Counted from the first letter of the stretch, positions 1-12,254 are shown. The stretch is DNA of 64,000 nt from Brachyhypopomus gauderio (GCF_052324685.1 NC_135212.1:4455079-4519078); one strand, 5' to 3'. The notes: generated by a model not told the origin, from the letters alone. Program-made: numbers and translations.

Positions 1-763
1 GTCATACATGAGGATGCACCCCCATTCCCGAGTCTGCCACTAGAATATTACCATCTAAGCCCACCTGAATATTCATTTGTGCCAACACACCAAGAACAGC
101 TACACCTAAGCTCACTTTCTGTGACCTTGTCACAGTCACACCTTATTGAGGAGGCAACAAGATCCCAAAGTGCTACACCTGAGTGGCATTCACTTAGGAG
201 AGAAAGATTGACTGCCTCACATTTCAGAGAAGTGAGCCACGTTAGAGGTCCAGGTGCTGCAGAAAGCCTGGCAGAAAGGATAATCCGAGGGACACGACAA
301 ACAGCACACGTGAAGAGGGGACTTGAAATAGAAACCAGGGGCCTTAAAGGACTATGCAGTTCTGAAAAACTTGAACTTGACCAAGTGTGGGCTAGTGATT
401 CATCCAGATGCATCTTGGCTGGGTGCATCACCTGATGGACTTGTATATGACCCACTTGAGCGTCCATCATTTGGGCTTGTTGAAATTAAGTGCCCAAATG
501 CACAAAGCTATGTAGACTGCAAATTCCTCAAAGTGGCACAAGGCCTACACAAATTGAAGGAGAGCCATTGTTATTATTGGCAAATTCAGGGCCAATTATT
601 GATTACTGGTATGCAGTGGTGTGATTTAGTTATCTGTGCCCATGATATCTTTGTGCAGCGAATTTACAGAGATAGCAGTGTATTAGAAGAGGTGAAAAGG
701 AGGTGTGATATGTTTTTCTTTAACACTTACATGCCAAAATACCTCTCTATGCCCAAGCAATAG
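1..763 (+). pseudogene. YqaJ-type nuclease, last exon (partial, copy A)
   Basis: This is the 3' part of the last exon of the nuclease gene that is complete in arm B. The YqaJ/lambda-exonuclease core is visible as GASPDG followed by VEIKCP, the residues expected to bind metal. The exon ends in YLSMPKQ and a TAG at 761-763. Against the B copy there is one extra C near 331-334 (gaaaccagggg against gaaacagggg). It shifts the frame between the upstream part (79-435) and the nuclease core (371-763), so this copy is broken. The 5' end lies outside the window. Confidence 0.85.
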
Positions 764-999
764 AAAATCATAATGAAGACATAAACTCATGAACAATTAA
801 AACAATTTCAATTTATTCTGTCAATTGTATTACTATTGTATTTCATTTTTTACAAATACAGTAACAGTTAAGAAATACATAATGTTGTATTGTGTTGTGT
901 CAATTTTACATATAAAAGTGAAAGCATTTTATACAATTAATCATATTGCACTGTACCTTAACATTGCAGCCAATATTTACAGACTAGCATGACCTAAAG

Positions 1000-1248
1000 C
1001 AGGGGTCGGCAACGTTTTTGACTCAGAGCCACAAAAGCAAAATAATTGGAAATTTATTTCAGTGACGATGACATGTCACTCAAGCGAACCGAAACCGGAC
1101 ATTTGTGAAATTCCACCCGAACATTTTTTTAAGTCTCAAAAATAATATACGTTAATTAAATACTCATGAATTCTATTCAAAAGCTGAGCCGCATCAGAGG
1201 GATCAAAGAGCTGCATGCGGCTCCGGAGCCGCGGGTTGCCGACCCCTG
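1000..1248. mobile_element. hAT-type MITE (copy A)
   Basis: The ends CAGGGGTCGGCAAC and GTTGCCGACCCCTG are inverted, as in hAT MITEs. Flanks ACCTAAAG and ACCTTAAAG are probably a decayed 8-bp target duplication. It has no coding capacity. The same insertion lies at the same site in arms B (44,710-44,959) and C (62,071-62,319), so it predates the duplication. Confidence 0.8.
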
Positions 1249-1341
1249 ACCTTAAAGGGATCATTTTAAGGTTAGAGAAATAAATAAATAAATAAATCAC
1301 CATAATTCACATTACATCATCTGTCTAATTCTGGATTGAGA

Positions 1342-3065
1342 TTAGCCATTGTTTGCCCAGGCTTTTACCAAGGGGCCATTTTGATAATTCACCAAAAGAC
1401 AGGCAACAGTAAAAATTTGGTTTATGCTCCCTGTGATTGAAAGGGGGATCACTGTGCTGAATATTTTATGTTCTTTGGCTCTGCGAATCACACGCTCAAC
1501 ATGGACTCTCAGTCTTGCAATGGACTGTGACGTTCTGATTTCTGACCTAGACAGTTGAGCTCTCTTTGACAGAAACGTGGGTATGTGGACTTTGCATGGA
1601 ACGCAGTCTTCAACAAGGAAACCCTTGTCCACCATGATGGCCATAGATGGGTCAAGGAGGGCCACAATGCCAGACTGCTTTAAGATCTCTTTATCACTGA
1701 TAGCACCTTGATAAAGAGAAGACACAAAGGTCAATGCGCCATGAGGGGCTATCTCAATCAACCCTTTGAATGTACAGTGTGATTTATAAGTGTAAAACAC
1801 TTCACTCTGGAGGAGAAGGGAATTTGGAGTTTGACATCCTAGTTCTGTGCAATCTAAAATTATTTGAGTGTCAGCGTAGTCCTGAAACACATCTCAGAGG
1901 TGAGTTTTCACAGTGTCCACATCTAACCAAATAGAAACAGCTCCCAATACAGTATAAAGGAAGTTGGCCCAGGTGTTAATAATACGACTAACAGTTGACC
2001 AATGTATTCTAAATCTGTGGGCCAAATCCTTTTGCATCAGTCCCAATGACAGGTAGTTCATAAGAGAAAAAACTCATCAATTGGTTGAAGAACCTGGGGA
2101 AAAATACATTATCCTATTGTCATATTACATTATGACTATCAAAACTTCTTTTGATGTAAAGATTAATTTGAAAATGATGACATAACATGCTTTGTATGGA
2201 CAACACGAAAACATTTACCGTTGCACTGGCAGAGTGAGGGACCTGATCAGTCTTCTCAACAGTCCGTGCACTTGTAACCCGTATGATGTTGTGGGTGACT
2301 GGCTCTATTTGCTTCCAAAAGCCCATCAGGTGGGCATGGCTTGCAAATCTGTGGAATATAAAAGTTATATATAAAGTTATATAATGGCTAATTCATTCAT
2401 AATGTATTTCAGACACCAGGGAAGGCCCATCCGTATACTGTGTCCTGCCATATTTTTTATTTCCCTGGTAAAGAATCATATGTCGTCATCAGAGGCAGAA
2501 AACCGCTCCAAACAGAACTTGCTGCTGACAGTTAAGTCTTCGATTTGTTTTCGGAGCCTTGATATCTCCTTGCGTAGCTCTTGATTTTCATTGAGGGAGA
2601 GATCAAGCGCAGCAGGCTCATTACTGACGCAGTAGTCATGTTCATGACACGGTAAGGGGTCATCATCATCATGGTCAGTCTGCATCTCTGTTAGATCAGT
2701 GTTGGGTGGACGCTCTGTTCTTTCCCATACTCCAGGTCGTGGAGTTGGAATAGTATAGTTATTCCATTGAAATAGCACAGGAAAAGTTCCAAGTCGCAGT
2801 CATCGTCGTCCAGCAGGAGTAGTTCGAGCAGATCAGCAGTGATAAAATGTCGCAAACACACTCAGGAAGTACTCGTGACAATAAAATGATCTCTCCTGAT
2901 CTTAACCACCCATTGTTTCTGCAGTTCTGGGTCCTTTGGAAAGGTGTGGAAGCTCAGGTAGGAATTACACCTTGTCGATGCTGTGCAGAATGGCACACAG
3001 CAGTGGTGGTTGGACCTGCTGTCTGTACGTTGTTGAAACGATACTTTTTTTTGTTTACCTGTCAT
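1342..3065 (-). pseudogene. THAP-domain DDE transposase, ISL2EU-type (copy A)
   Basis: On the minus strand the order is a THAP zinc finger (3,065-2,840; C2CH, ending in a CxxHF motif), a coiled-coil segment (2,778-2,476), a middle exon (2,326-2,220) and the DDE_Tnp_4 catalytic part (1,890-1,342). The catalytic motifs are DCTE, VDKGF and VERVIRR. A TGA at 2,862-2,864 interrupts the THAP finger; arm C has the same stop and arm B has CGA. Stops after SDDDI and before DVFQDY are shared by all copies. The gene is convergent with the YqaJ gene. THAP plus DDE plus YqaJ is the content I associate with ISL2EU elements of the PIF/Harbinger group. Confidence 0.85.
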
Positions 3066-3517
3066 GTTTAGGACACGTAAACGGACAGGAGATGAAGGAA
3101 ACTTCCAAGTAAATAACGGTAAATATGCTCGTTACAAGACTGGTGAGGTGAATAGCTAGCACAGTGTACGCTTTCAATGGCTACCGGATGTCAACAACCA
3201 TCCTAACCTTTTAGCAGAAATTACGTTACTTAACAGCGTGCACATAGGCCATTATAACTGCCTGGCCCTCTGTAAACGAACAGCGGGCATCACAGTCCTG
3301 ATAGGGGGAGACACAGGCTCACAGGCTTCCACTTAACCCCTCACCTTCCAACACAGATTGAATAGACACAGGTGAATAATGTATTTGCTTATATTTTTGT
3401 AATTGTTTAGATGTCGTATGTCAAACTGTAAGTAGATTAAATAAAATTGGATAAATTATATTATATATATGTTTTAAGAATATTTTATGGCCCTCTGAGA
3501 GTATATGTATATATATA

Positions 3518-3540
3518 CATACGGTCTCTGGTCTCAACAC
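3518..3540. repeat. Candidate right terminal inverted repeat of the ISL2EU-type element (copy A)
   Basis: The sequence CATACGGTCTCTGGTCTCAA is the same as at 47,233 in arm B. There its reverse complement resembles the candidate left end at 41,240 (shared core ACCAGAG). The left end of copy A is outside the window. Confidence 0.5.
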
Positions 3541-3796
3541 AGCTCACTGTCAAATACTCCCCACTAGTGGGACAGTGATGTAGTACAAGTGACAAACTAT
3601 TTAAAAAAAAAAACATACATTGCATAAAATTATACACATAATCACCATTAATAGGTTAAAAGCAGGAATGCTTAGATGTATAATAATTTATAGCTATAGT
3701 AAATTATATATGCTGTTTCAGTGTGCCTAAAAATACACCATTCAAGTGTGTGGATTATAGTTCGACTGTAAATTAAACATAGTATTTTTGTTGTAT
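3541..3796. other. Flank between transposon end and LINE 3' end
   Basis: This is AT-rich sequence with an A-run at about 3,602. I see no gene. It is conserved in arms B and C. Confidence 0.6.
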
Positions 3797-4920
3797 AGTC
3801 AAAGTCAAATTTATTTATATAGCTTTCACAACATATGTCACAAAGCAGCTTTACAATCGTATGGGTCCAGATCCCTAATGAGCAAGCCAAGGCGACAGTG
3901 GCAAGGAAAAACTCCTTATGGTGGTGGGGATTAGGAAGAAACCTTGGGAGGACCAAGACTCAAAAGGGAACCCATCCTCCATTGGGTGGCCCGTTAGTAC
4001 AAGTCCGTGGTGCGCAGGATGGTTCTACAGATAATGTTTAAGGTCCATGTTCCCAAGTAGTCACAGTCTCTTTGGTGTAGATGGTGAGCCTCAGGTAGGA
4101 GCATCAGCACGTCCTCTTGCATATAGTGTCATTAGCGTGCACACACACACAGGATGTGGAAAATCTCTCTTATTATTTGAGTGTTTGGAGTTGATTTAAA
4201 TGCTTTAGCTAATATTACTGTCATTTAATTACCCTCGCATAAGACCCAAAACAAACACAAAAAGCAAGAACAAATGTTCAATATAACCCACAAGCACTTA
4301 GTGTTGTGCTGAAGTCCTCCCTGAGGCCGGTCTACAAAACCAAACCCACTCAAAGGGGGTGGGCTGGGACTGGCTGGGACTGGAAGGCTCAGGTGGTAGT
4401 GGGTTGTGACCTGCTCTCGGGCAGGTAGAGGACCATCTCTAGAGACACCAGCACATTGAATTCAAAGGCGATCAGCTCCAAAAGAATTCTTCAGTCTAAC
4501 CTTATTAAACCTTGGAACACTATAACGCCGCCCCGATGGGAGAAGTACATATTCGCTCTTCAAAATATGATTAGTACCAAAAATTATGTTTTTAGCCAGC
4601 CGCATTGTGTTGGTATGATAAGTGGTCTCATATAATCTTTCTAGAGGCTGACCCACAATTTTTGAACATATCTTAATCAAATATTTCAATCCTGACTTTA
4701 CAGATAAGGACAAGCAATTATACCACACAGCATTGCAATACTGCAGAACACTCAAAATAACAGCAGTATAGAACAACAGGAGTATCTGCCGAGTAGCTCC
4801 AATAGATCGGAGGCGACGGAGAAAATAAAGTCTCTGTGTGGTTTTTTTGCAGATGTAGTTGATGTGGTGTTTCCATGATAAGCTAGCATCAATCATCACA
4901 CCAAGATATTTATAGGACTC

Positions 4921-5807
4921 TTATAGGAAATTTGTAAGACTACAGCCGGAGGCAGAGCTTTCTCATTTAAAGCCCCCAAATTATGGAATAGCCTTCCAGC
5001 TCCAATCCGAGATTCTGACACAGTTCCAATCTTTAAATCTAGACTTAAGACTCACCTGTTTAATCAAGCCTTCAGCTAATATTCTCATTGTAAGGTGTAG
5101 GGGCTTGGGGGCCCCCCAGACGTTGAGATTTCTGGTGATCTGAGATGTTGATGCTGTCATCCAGCTGTGTCATGGCATCACTCTATTTGTGACAATGACT
5201 TGACTGGAAAGCAATGTCTCAGTGAGCCCTCATGCCTGTGGTCAACTCTGAACTCCTCCCTTTAGTTATGCTGCTATAGATTAGCCTGCCGGAGCCACAT
5301 GCTCATCACTGGCACGTGAGCTATGTACATTTAAAACAATGGTGGTTTAAATTCAGGTCCACTCAGTCTGTATCTTCTATCTTCTTGCATGCCTCCACCC
5401 AAGACGATTGGATACAGGCACCTGCAGGCACCTGGGGGATGGTCTGGCTTGCCGGTGAATGTGCTGATGCCGGGGTTGGATGAGCCGTTGCCACGAGGGG
5501 TCGTGCTGATGCTGGCCCGCCTGAGGCCCACCGCCTGCACCGAGGGAACAGGAGCCTGGACTGTTGCTGTAGAACTTTGAAACCACCACGGACTTGTGTT
5601 AACGGGCCGCCCAATGGAGGATGGGCTCCCTTTTGAGTCTTGGTCCTCCCGAGGTTTCTTCCTAATCCCCACCATCATAGGGAGTTTTTCCTCGCCACTG
5701 TCGCCTTTGGCTTGCTCATTAGGGATCTGGACCCATACGATTGTAAAGCTGCTTTGTGACAACGTTTGTTGTGAAAAGCGCTATATAAATAAATTTGACT
5801 TGACTTG
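4921..5807 (+). mobile_element. Nonautonomous LINE-tailed element inserted antisense in the LINE (copy A)
   Basis: About 0.89 kb separates the LINE codons for the conserved V-E-S and Y-K-Y-L-G-V segment. GACTC is present on both sides, probably a short target duplication. Its last ~200 bases (from ggtttcttcctaatcccc to the tail aaatttgacttgacttg) match the 3' UTR of the host LINE. Its 5' part is unrelated. This fits a SINE-like passenger moved by the same LINE. The three arms carry it at the same site. Confidence 0.75.
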
Positions 5808-6648
5808 ACTCCACCTGTTCGATTACCTCATTATTGATAATAGTAGAGGTAACAGATATTGGTTTCTGGCTGAATACTATTTCCTTTGTTTTCTTTGTGT
5901 TTATTTCCAGAGTATTATATTTGCTCCATGTCACTACTTTGTTAACACCTTGTTGGTGTAGATCATGGTTGTCCGAGTCATGTAATAATGTTAACAAAAC
6001 AGTCATCTGAGTATTTTAGCACATACTGATTATTTGAAGACTAGCGACAGTCATCTGTGTATAGAGTAAAAAGAACAGCAGAACTCACACAGCCCTGAGG
6101 TGCACCAACATTAGTTGAAATAGCCAAAGAAAGTGTCTTATTCACTTTGACTAGCTGGACTCTGTTTGTAAGGAACGAGGCATACCAGTGGATCAAATAA
6201 GGGTTCACACCCAGATGGGACATTTTGGAAAGTAAAATACTGGGATGTATTGTATTGAAGGCTGATGAATAATCTAGAAAGAGTGCTCTTGCATAGTTAC
6301 GAGGTTTATCTAAATGCTTAGTGATTATATGAACCAATGTGGCAACAGCATCTTCTGTGCCACAACCTATTTTATATGCAAACTGAAATGAATCCAATTT
6401 ATCATTAATACAAATAATTTGTAGATGCCAAGCTGGTGTCAGCTCTGTGGCGAAGGTTTTTAAAATAAAAGGGCTACACTTATCAGGCCCTTCAGCTTTT
6501 CTGGTATTAGTGGCTTTAAAAACTTTCCTAACTTCATCACCACCAGTTATAATTCTGTCTGATGGCAGAGGTTGAATATTTCTAAGAATTCGATTACATT
6601 TTGCAAGACTGTCAGGTAATTCAAATCTTGTAAAGAAATTATTTAAGT

Positions 6649-7821
6649 CAGGCATGTCAAACTCAGTTTGGCTGTGGGGCCGGATCCAGACCTTCTGTTC
6701 TCAGGTGGGCCGGATCAGTAACTACAAATCAACTCCAAATATTTAGCTTTATTTTTCAGTACTATGCTTTATCATTCAGCCTACATTTTTAGCCTACCCT
6801 ACATATTATAATCATGGGTGAAAAGGGATCTTTTCTAAGCACAACACATTAAAACAATGAAAAAAAAAAGATTTTCATGTTTGACGGTGAATGTGTTAAC
6901 AACTGGTTTATTTTAACAGTTGAGTGAATGCAGTTTTATACCTGAAGCAACTCACCACATTAACAAACTCAAGTGGGAGCTATGAAAAAAATATTTTCGC
7001 CTTAATTGTCATACTGCTTTGAAATAAATTAAAAAAGAAATACAAATAAAAGTTATAGCAGTGCATGGGTAATAAGATTAGACTACATCAGATCAAACTA
7101 CTAGGCTGGACCTACTGAAGCTGAGAACATACTGCACAATATTAATGATCTTTAATATGAAACCAGATGAATCTTATTTTTAATGATCTGTATTCATGAG
7201 TGCAAACAAATTTCGTGTCATCACACTTTTTTTCTCTCTCTCACTGCATTCCTGCAGTCTACTTGCTGCTGCTGGCTCCTGTAACTTGGCATCTTTTTGC
7301 CTTCACAAGTGCATCGATATTAGGTGTCAAATCCTGAGTAGCGGCACATTTAACAATGTAATTCAAGTGTTTATTTGTTAACCTTGAGCGCTGCTTTGTT
7401 TTATTATTGTTCATTACAGAGAACACCTGTTCACAAAGATAAGTAGTCCCAAACATGGATAGAACTTATGCAGCCATGGCTGTTAATTTGGGGTAACCTG
7501 GCACGAGATATTGATAAAACGTATTCAATTCCACGGACCCAAATTTATCCTTCATAGCAGAATCGCTTCATAGCGGAATCGCATCCTGTGACTGAAGCCT
7601 TAACTCGTGTCAGTGCTGCATGCTGTCATTTACTGCCCTCTAGCGACCAGAGAGAGCATTTGATTTGTATTCATTTTTTCAAAATCACAACTTTTGATAG
7701 AAATGAGCTGATAGAAATGAGACTTGCTTCATTTTTTGACATACTCAGAAATTTATGCCGGGCCATATTAAATAATCCAACGGGCCGGGTCCGGCCCGCC
7801 GGCCCTATGTTTGACATGCCT
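6649..7821. mobile_element. hAT element with transposase remnant (copy A)
   Basis: Ends CAGGCATGTCAAAC and GTTTGACATGCCT are inverted. It interrupts the LINE just upstream of the RT. On the minus strand at 7,456-7,259 is a remnant of the C-terminal dimerisation region of a hAT transposase (TYLCEQVFSVMN then LTNKHLN). The rest of the transposase is missing, so it is nonautonomous. The target-site duplication is degenerate. Confidence 0.8.
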
Positions 7822-8282
7822 TGTAATCATTATCTGTTACAATGTGTTTATTTGGAGATATCATTCCTGTCATGGATTTCATGGTGTCCCACACCTTTTT
7901 TGAGTTATTAGTTTTGAATGCGTTTTCTAAATCTAAATGATTATGATATTGTAGTGAACTTGAAGTGACTCAAATCAATGGTTATTGTGGGGCTCGTAAA
8001 AGCAACCTTACAGAAAAGGCTGTTTAAATAGCAGTTGCATTCCTGCAGACATCAAATTCTTGACATTCAATAGACTCAAAATGCTATCTTGTATAGCTAC
8101 AATACAATGCTACACATTAACTACAATGTCCTGTTCAAACTCTTGAACAATGTCATGTTCAAGCTCCTCTTGATTACAACAGTAGTTCATCTCCTTACAC
8201 ACTGGCTCTTCTCTCAACATCCACAGCACATAATGATGTGCTTTCCTATGTGATACTAATGTCATTCATTGCTGTGAACTGA

Positions 8283-8284
<2 letters not shown>

Positions 8285-8317
<33 letters not shown>
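8285..8317. repeat. (CA)n microsatellite
   Basis: An uninterrupted CA run. The matching TG run in arm C (52,990-53,013) is shorter, so the tract has changed length since duplication. Confidence 0.95.
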
Positions 8318-8318
<1 letters not shown>

Positions 8319-8420
8319 TTATGTATGTATGTATTATGTAAGCATGTGTACTGATTCCTTCTCCTAGCAGGTTCCTCATGCAGCTCTTTGATTGGTCCTT
8401 TCTGTCTGGTCTGCACTCAC

Positions 8421-8526
8421 GCCCATCAGCTGTTTGTCCTCTTGTTTCTGCAGGTCGCTGTTGCTCTTGGTGGCCAGCAGGGGGCAGGCGGCGCCACCAG
8501 CTTGTGGTTGGCCTTGATCAGACGGC
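8421..8526 (-). other. Exon-like fragment (copy A)
   Basis: On the minus strand an open stretch lies between a plausible acceptor (ttgtgttgcag) and donor (gtgagtgc). One frame reads LLATKSNSDLQKQEDKQ. The copy in arm C is 52,785-52,886, but copy A has four extra bases near the acceptor, which changes the frame. I do not recognise the protein. It could be a captured host exon or chance. Confidence 0.3.
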
Positions 8527-8565
8527 CTGCAACACAACCTCACAGGACTGAAATGTCTGGTTAAC

Positions 8566-9305
8566 TCTAATTTTTGTGACTTAACTGGATGTGTAGGCTA
8601 TTCTATATGAAGCACATATATCTACATTCAACAACGGTTATTTTAAGGGCAGTATGATTTTGGTGAGGCCAACACAGATAAATCACAAAAAAAAAAAAAC
8701 CAAAACAGACATTTCAATCCTGTGAGGTAGTGACTATAACTATATAGATATTTAGACATAATACTGCTTTAATACTGCGAAGTCATGTGGTCAGAGGTGA
8801 ACTTCAGTATAGCCAGTGTGTATTTTATTTAAAATAATTGTGGCGAGGTGTAGAGGGGAACTCATCCCTCCATGAGACTTGGAAGGGGTAGAAGTGGTTG
8901 TGGTAGCAGGTGAGACGGCAGACAGCAGATGACATATTCTGCAATTCTTGAGTAACACGAGAGTAAACGATAGGAACAGCTTAGCATGCAAACAGGGAAA
9001 TGTAGGCAATGCTTCACAGTGACTGCAAAGTAGTGTTGGTGGTGCTTGGTTCAGGTGGACGTGACCTGGTATCTTGAGACCCCTTAGAATCCTGGGTGTG
9101 TGTGCGAGCATGCGTGCGCGTGTGTGCGCATGTGTGTGTGTGTGCGCGCATGTGTGTGTGTGTGTGTGTGTGTGTGTAGAAATTGCTGATGTCTGAGGAC
9201 TTAATTTGGCAGCAAAGTCACAACTCTGTTGACTCCAGAAGGAATGTGGAAGCTTATGGAGGTTTAAACCTTCTGAGCTTACTGTGTGTGGGTTTGTGTT
9301 TCCAG
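8566..9305. other. Unassigned region with TG-rich microsatellite
   Basis: No gene recognised. It holds a 22-base sequence at 8,706-8,727 that is the inverse of 8,538-8,559, and an imperfect TG/CG-alternating tract at about 9,096-9,178. Confidence 0.6.
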
Positions 9306-9412
9306 GCTTTCTCTGCGCAAAAAAGACTGAAGAAGAAGAAGAAGAAGAACAACAACAACAACAAGAGGACATCTATGATGATGAAGACTCAGACTTTGAG
9401 TCTGTGAATCTG
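9306..9412 (+). other. Possible acidic exon, no family recognised
   Basis: A stretch open in one frame lies between acceptor gtttccag and donor gtgagg. It reads a poly-Glu then poly-Gln tract from GAA and CAA repeats, followed by EDIYDDEDSDFESVNL. The acidic tail looks protein-like, but no neighbouring exon was found. It may be a captured or dead exon. Confidence 0.3.
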
Positions 9413-9985
9413 GTGAGGCAGTAAATGAGTTAGTGTCACTCACTAGGCCTAAAGAAATCGGTTTTTAGGAATCACCAGTAGATTACTGTTTGAAGACCTG
9501 AGAGACCTGACTGGAACATATCTAACCATATTTTCTCTGAGGTAAAGAGGAGCAAGACCATGAAGACATTTAAAAACCATGACTAGAACCTTAAAATCTA
9601 TTCTAAAACTGACAGGTAACCAGTGCAGTGAGTGGAGTGCAGGTGTAATATGATCTCTCTTTTTCTCTCTCTCTCTTTTTTAACATCGCAGTCGATGCAA
9701 AGTACAACACGACCCTCTGTGCCCAGTGCTATCTGGTGTGCCGTGCAGCACGTGAGCACGTCTCCACTCATGTTTGCCGGTGTTACACCGAAATCTGACC
9801 ATGTGAGCACAAGGATCGTTGTTGCACATCATCTGTGTGTTCGTTGTTGAGAAAGAAATGTGCTGTTACAGTATAGTGTTGTCACATTCTGATAACGTAG
9901 GTAATCATAGTTTATTATAAATAATTATAAAACATAGAGGCCTAAATCACATATCCCTTGTGCAGGCTGACACAATTAAACATTT
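9413..9985. other. Unassigned region, probable old interspersed repeat
   Basis: Sequence near 9,510-9,660 (aaaatctattctaaaactga then acaggtaaccagtgcag) resembles common teleost repeat text, but I cannot name the family. No gene seen. Confidence 0.35.
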
Positions 9986-10225
9986 CCCTGCTGGAAAAAA
10001 CATCTAAAGCTGGTTAAACTGGCTGACCAGCTGCACCAGTGTAAGCTGTTTTGGAACCGTGTAGCTGGTAACTGGTTAAACAATCCAAAGCCAGCTGTTA
10101 GCTTGTTCATACGTGGTAGCTTGATTATATCTTGTAGCTGGTTTATAGCTGGTTGTACCATCTTAAACCATCTGGTAGCTGGTTTGTGGTTTGACTGTCT
10201 AAAACCAGCATGTACCAGGTATTCT
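9986..10225. repeat. AGCTGGT-rich imperfect repeat
   Basis: Many variants of agctggt/ccagct occur in both orientations, starting near ccctgctggaaaaaac. This is typical of short fish MITE-like repeats. No coding sequence seen. Confidence 0.55.
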
Positions 10226-10229
10226 GTAA

Positions 10230-10835
10230 TCGGAATCAGAATCAGAATCTGGCTTTATTGGCCAAGTATGCTCACGCATACAAGGAATTTATGTTTGGTT
10301 ACAGTAGCTCCCAGTGTACAAAAACCAACAATAACATTACCGAAGTAAAAACATTAACTCACACATGAAACACACACACAAAACATAAATTTTTTACATA
10401 CACATACATTGTACACAGTGTACAGAGTTGTATATATACAACATATTGTATATATGAGGTGCAGACTGAATTAGATAGATAAGTTAAACTGAATTAAAAT
10501 AAGGCATATAAATATGGGAACAGGATAATTACTGGCAGGGGCAATAAGTACAGTGTATTCTTATGCACCATCACCAGATAATAAAGTGCAGTACAGGAGG
10601 TGAACAGGGTGAGAGGGACGAGCTGGATGGATTGTACGTAACGGTCTTGTGTGTATGTGACAGACTGTATCCTGTATGTTGTGTTGTAGTGTTCAGCTGT
10701 TCATGAGAGTGATGGCAAGTGGGAAGAAGCTTCTCTTTAGTCTGGTGGTCTTAGTCTTCAGTTGTCTAAAACGCCGTCCTGAGGGAAGACGATGGAACAG
10801 GTGGTGTCCAGGGTGTGAAGCATCAGACACAATGT
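10230..10835 (-). mobile_element. Rex1-like LINE, 3' part (C-terminus and 3' UTR)
   Basis: Read on the minus strand this continues the reverse-transcriptase ORF broken at 14,932. Its C-terminus reads SDASHPGHHLFHRLPSGRRF and continues at 10,835-10,690. A 3' UTR follows, ending in GATTCT/GATTCC repeats near 10,230-10,250. It was cut from its 5' part by the L1 insertion at 10,836-14,931; AGACACAATGT occurs on both sides. Confidence 0.85.
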
Positions 10836-12254
10836 ATCCCTCTATTAAAAACAATAGAAGATGATCTCACACGTTGGAACGCTTTACCTATATCACTCAT
10901 GGGGAGAGTGGCTACCATTAAAATGATGGTTCTACCCAAAGTTAACTATTTATTCTCATTAATCCCAAATAAACCCTCTGCTGCTTGGTTTAAATCCCTA
11001 GATTCAAACATCTCAAAATTTCTATGGAAAAACAAGCCATCAAGAATAAGTATGAAAACCTTCCAAAAGCCAAAACGCAATGGTGGCTTAGAATTACCAA
11101 ATTTTTATCAATATTTCTTAGCCAATAGATTACAGTACATTTTAAAATGGGTCAAATACGACTTAATAGACAGGCCATGGTTGGACCTAGAACAAGCATT
11201 TTGCGGGAAAATAAAACTCTCAGACCTACCTTACATTAGCTCTAATATTAAGCGTCAGGACTGCTTTAAAAGCCTTAATATAAATACTTCACTGACAGCC
11301 TGGTGGGAATTCCTTAAATTAACTTGGTCCCCACTCATCCCATGCAAACTAACACCCATTTGGAACAATCCAGACATCTGTCAGAACAAGAAAGTACTAC
11401 ATTTTTCATCATGGCATGACAGGGGAATAAAAAATTTAGAACATGTTATTAAAGATGGAAACTTTGTCACATTCCAGGAACTTGTATCAGAATATGGAAT
11501 AAACAACAGTAGATTTCTGGAATATCAACAATTAAAATCCATCATTCAACAGAGATTCAACCGCAATCAACTGAACTTAGAAATATCAGCATGGATAACT
11601 GAATTTTTTAATCTATATACTCCTAAATTATTATCAAAATTGTATAAATTATTGTTAAAATTTGATGACTCAATATCCCTTCCGATAGCCAAATGGGAAC
11701 GAGATCTATTTATTAATCCAGATCAACATTTCTGGACCGACATATGTACAAATATCTTCAAAATAAGTAAAAGCCCCAACTTACAACTTATACAATACAA
11801 AGTCCTTCATAGAACACACTATACAGGACAAAGGATGTTCCAAATGGGCCTAGCACAATCAAACATATGCACCCACTGTACAGGCAATATAATTGATAAC
11901 TATATGCATGCTATATGGGATTGTAGGCCTGTTAAGGAATTCTGGAAGAAGGTATGTGTAGAATTGTCCACGGGGCTTAAAAGCTGCATCCCAACTTCCC
12001 CCAGACTGTGCATCTTAGGAGACGTCAGTGAATTAGATACAGAGGCAGACATATCACACATAGTTCTCACTGCCCTATGCATCGCCAAGAAAACCATTCT
12101 TATCAATTGGAAAACGAAAAAGGACCTGCATATTACTCATTACAAAAATTCATTACTTGATCACATCTGTCTGGAGAGAATGTCTGCTTCCTCTAAAGAC
12201 CAGTTGGAGGAATTTAATTCTCTTTGGTCCCCACTGATCAGTTCCATTAGCTAG
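10836..12254 (+). pseudogene. L1-type ORF2, C-terminal portion
   Basis: About 470 codons are open to a TAG at 12,252-12,254. The text from LPISLMGRVATIKMMVLPK is the post-RT region of fish L1-type ORF2. Near the end C-T-H-C followed by HAIWDCRPVKEFW is the zinc-knuckle-like zf-RVT motif. Endonuclease and the RT catalytic core are absent because of 5' truncation, so it cannot act alone. The open frame suggests a fairly recent insertion. The few codons upstream of 10,836 that stay open belong to the LINE it landed in. Confidence 0.88.

Larger units (their letters stand above)
3797..8025 (-). mobile_element. Non-LTR retrotransposon (CR1/L2/Rex1 group), copy A, heavily interrupted
   Basis: The element reads right to left. 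Pre-RT sequence (KKVWDTMKSMTGM, about 7,980-7,825) is followed by a nested hAT element. The reverse transcriptase is at 6,655-5,813, with motif A FLDYSSAFNTI and motif B GAPQGC. A nested nonautonomous element follows, then the C-terminal domain (4,899-4,462, ending FGADRL) and a 3' UTR ending in the tail AAATTTGACTTTGACT at 3,797. An internal deletion fuses ELTPAW to LQIICIND near 6,425, so the block between these segments is missing. The copy is inactive. Confidence 0.85.
1..8565 (+). repeat. Arm A of a three-copy segmental duplication (truncated by the window edge)
   Basis: This stretch matches 43,712-52,078 in direct orientation and the reverse complement of 52,748 to about 63,3xx almost base for base. 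The match runs through a YqaJ nuclease exon, a MITE, a THAP/DDE transposase, the transposon end near 3,540, a LINE and a nested hAT element. Homology with arm B stops at about 8,025. Homology with arm C continues to about 8,565. Because flanking LINE sequence is copied with the transposon, this is a segmental duplication and not three independent transposon insertions. Confidence 0.93.

Noticed and set aside
42-470. Minus-strand open frame opposite the YqaJ exon
   Set aside because: It mirrors a conserved plus-strand nuclease exon and has no signature of its own.
5331-5762. Overlapping open frames of 70-143 codons at 5.3-5.8 kb (also at 49.1-49.5 and 56.1-56.4 kb)
   Set aside because: They lie inside the nonautonomous LINE-tailed repeat and its 3' tail, in several frames and both strands, with no protein signature.
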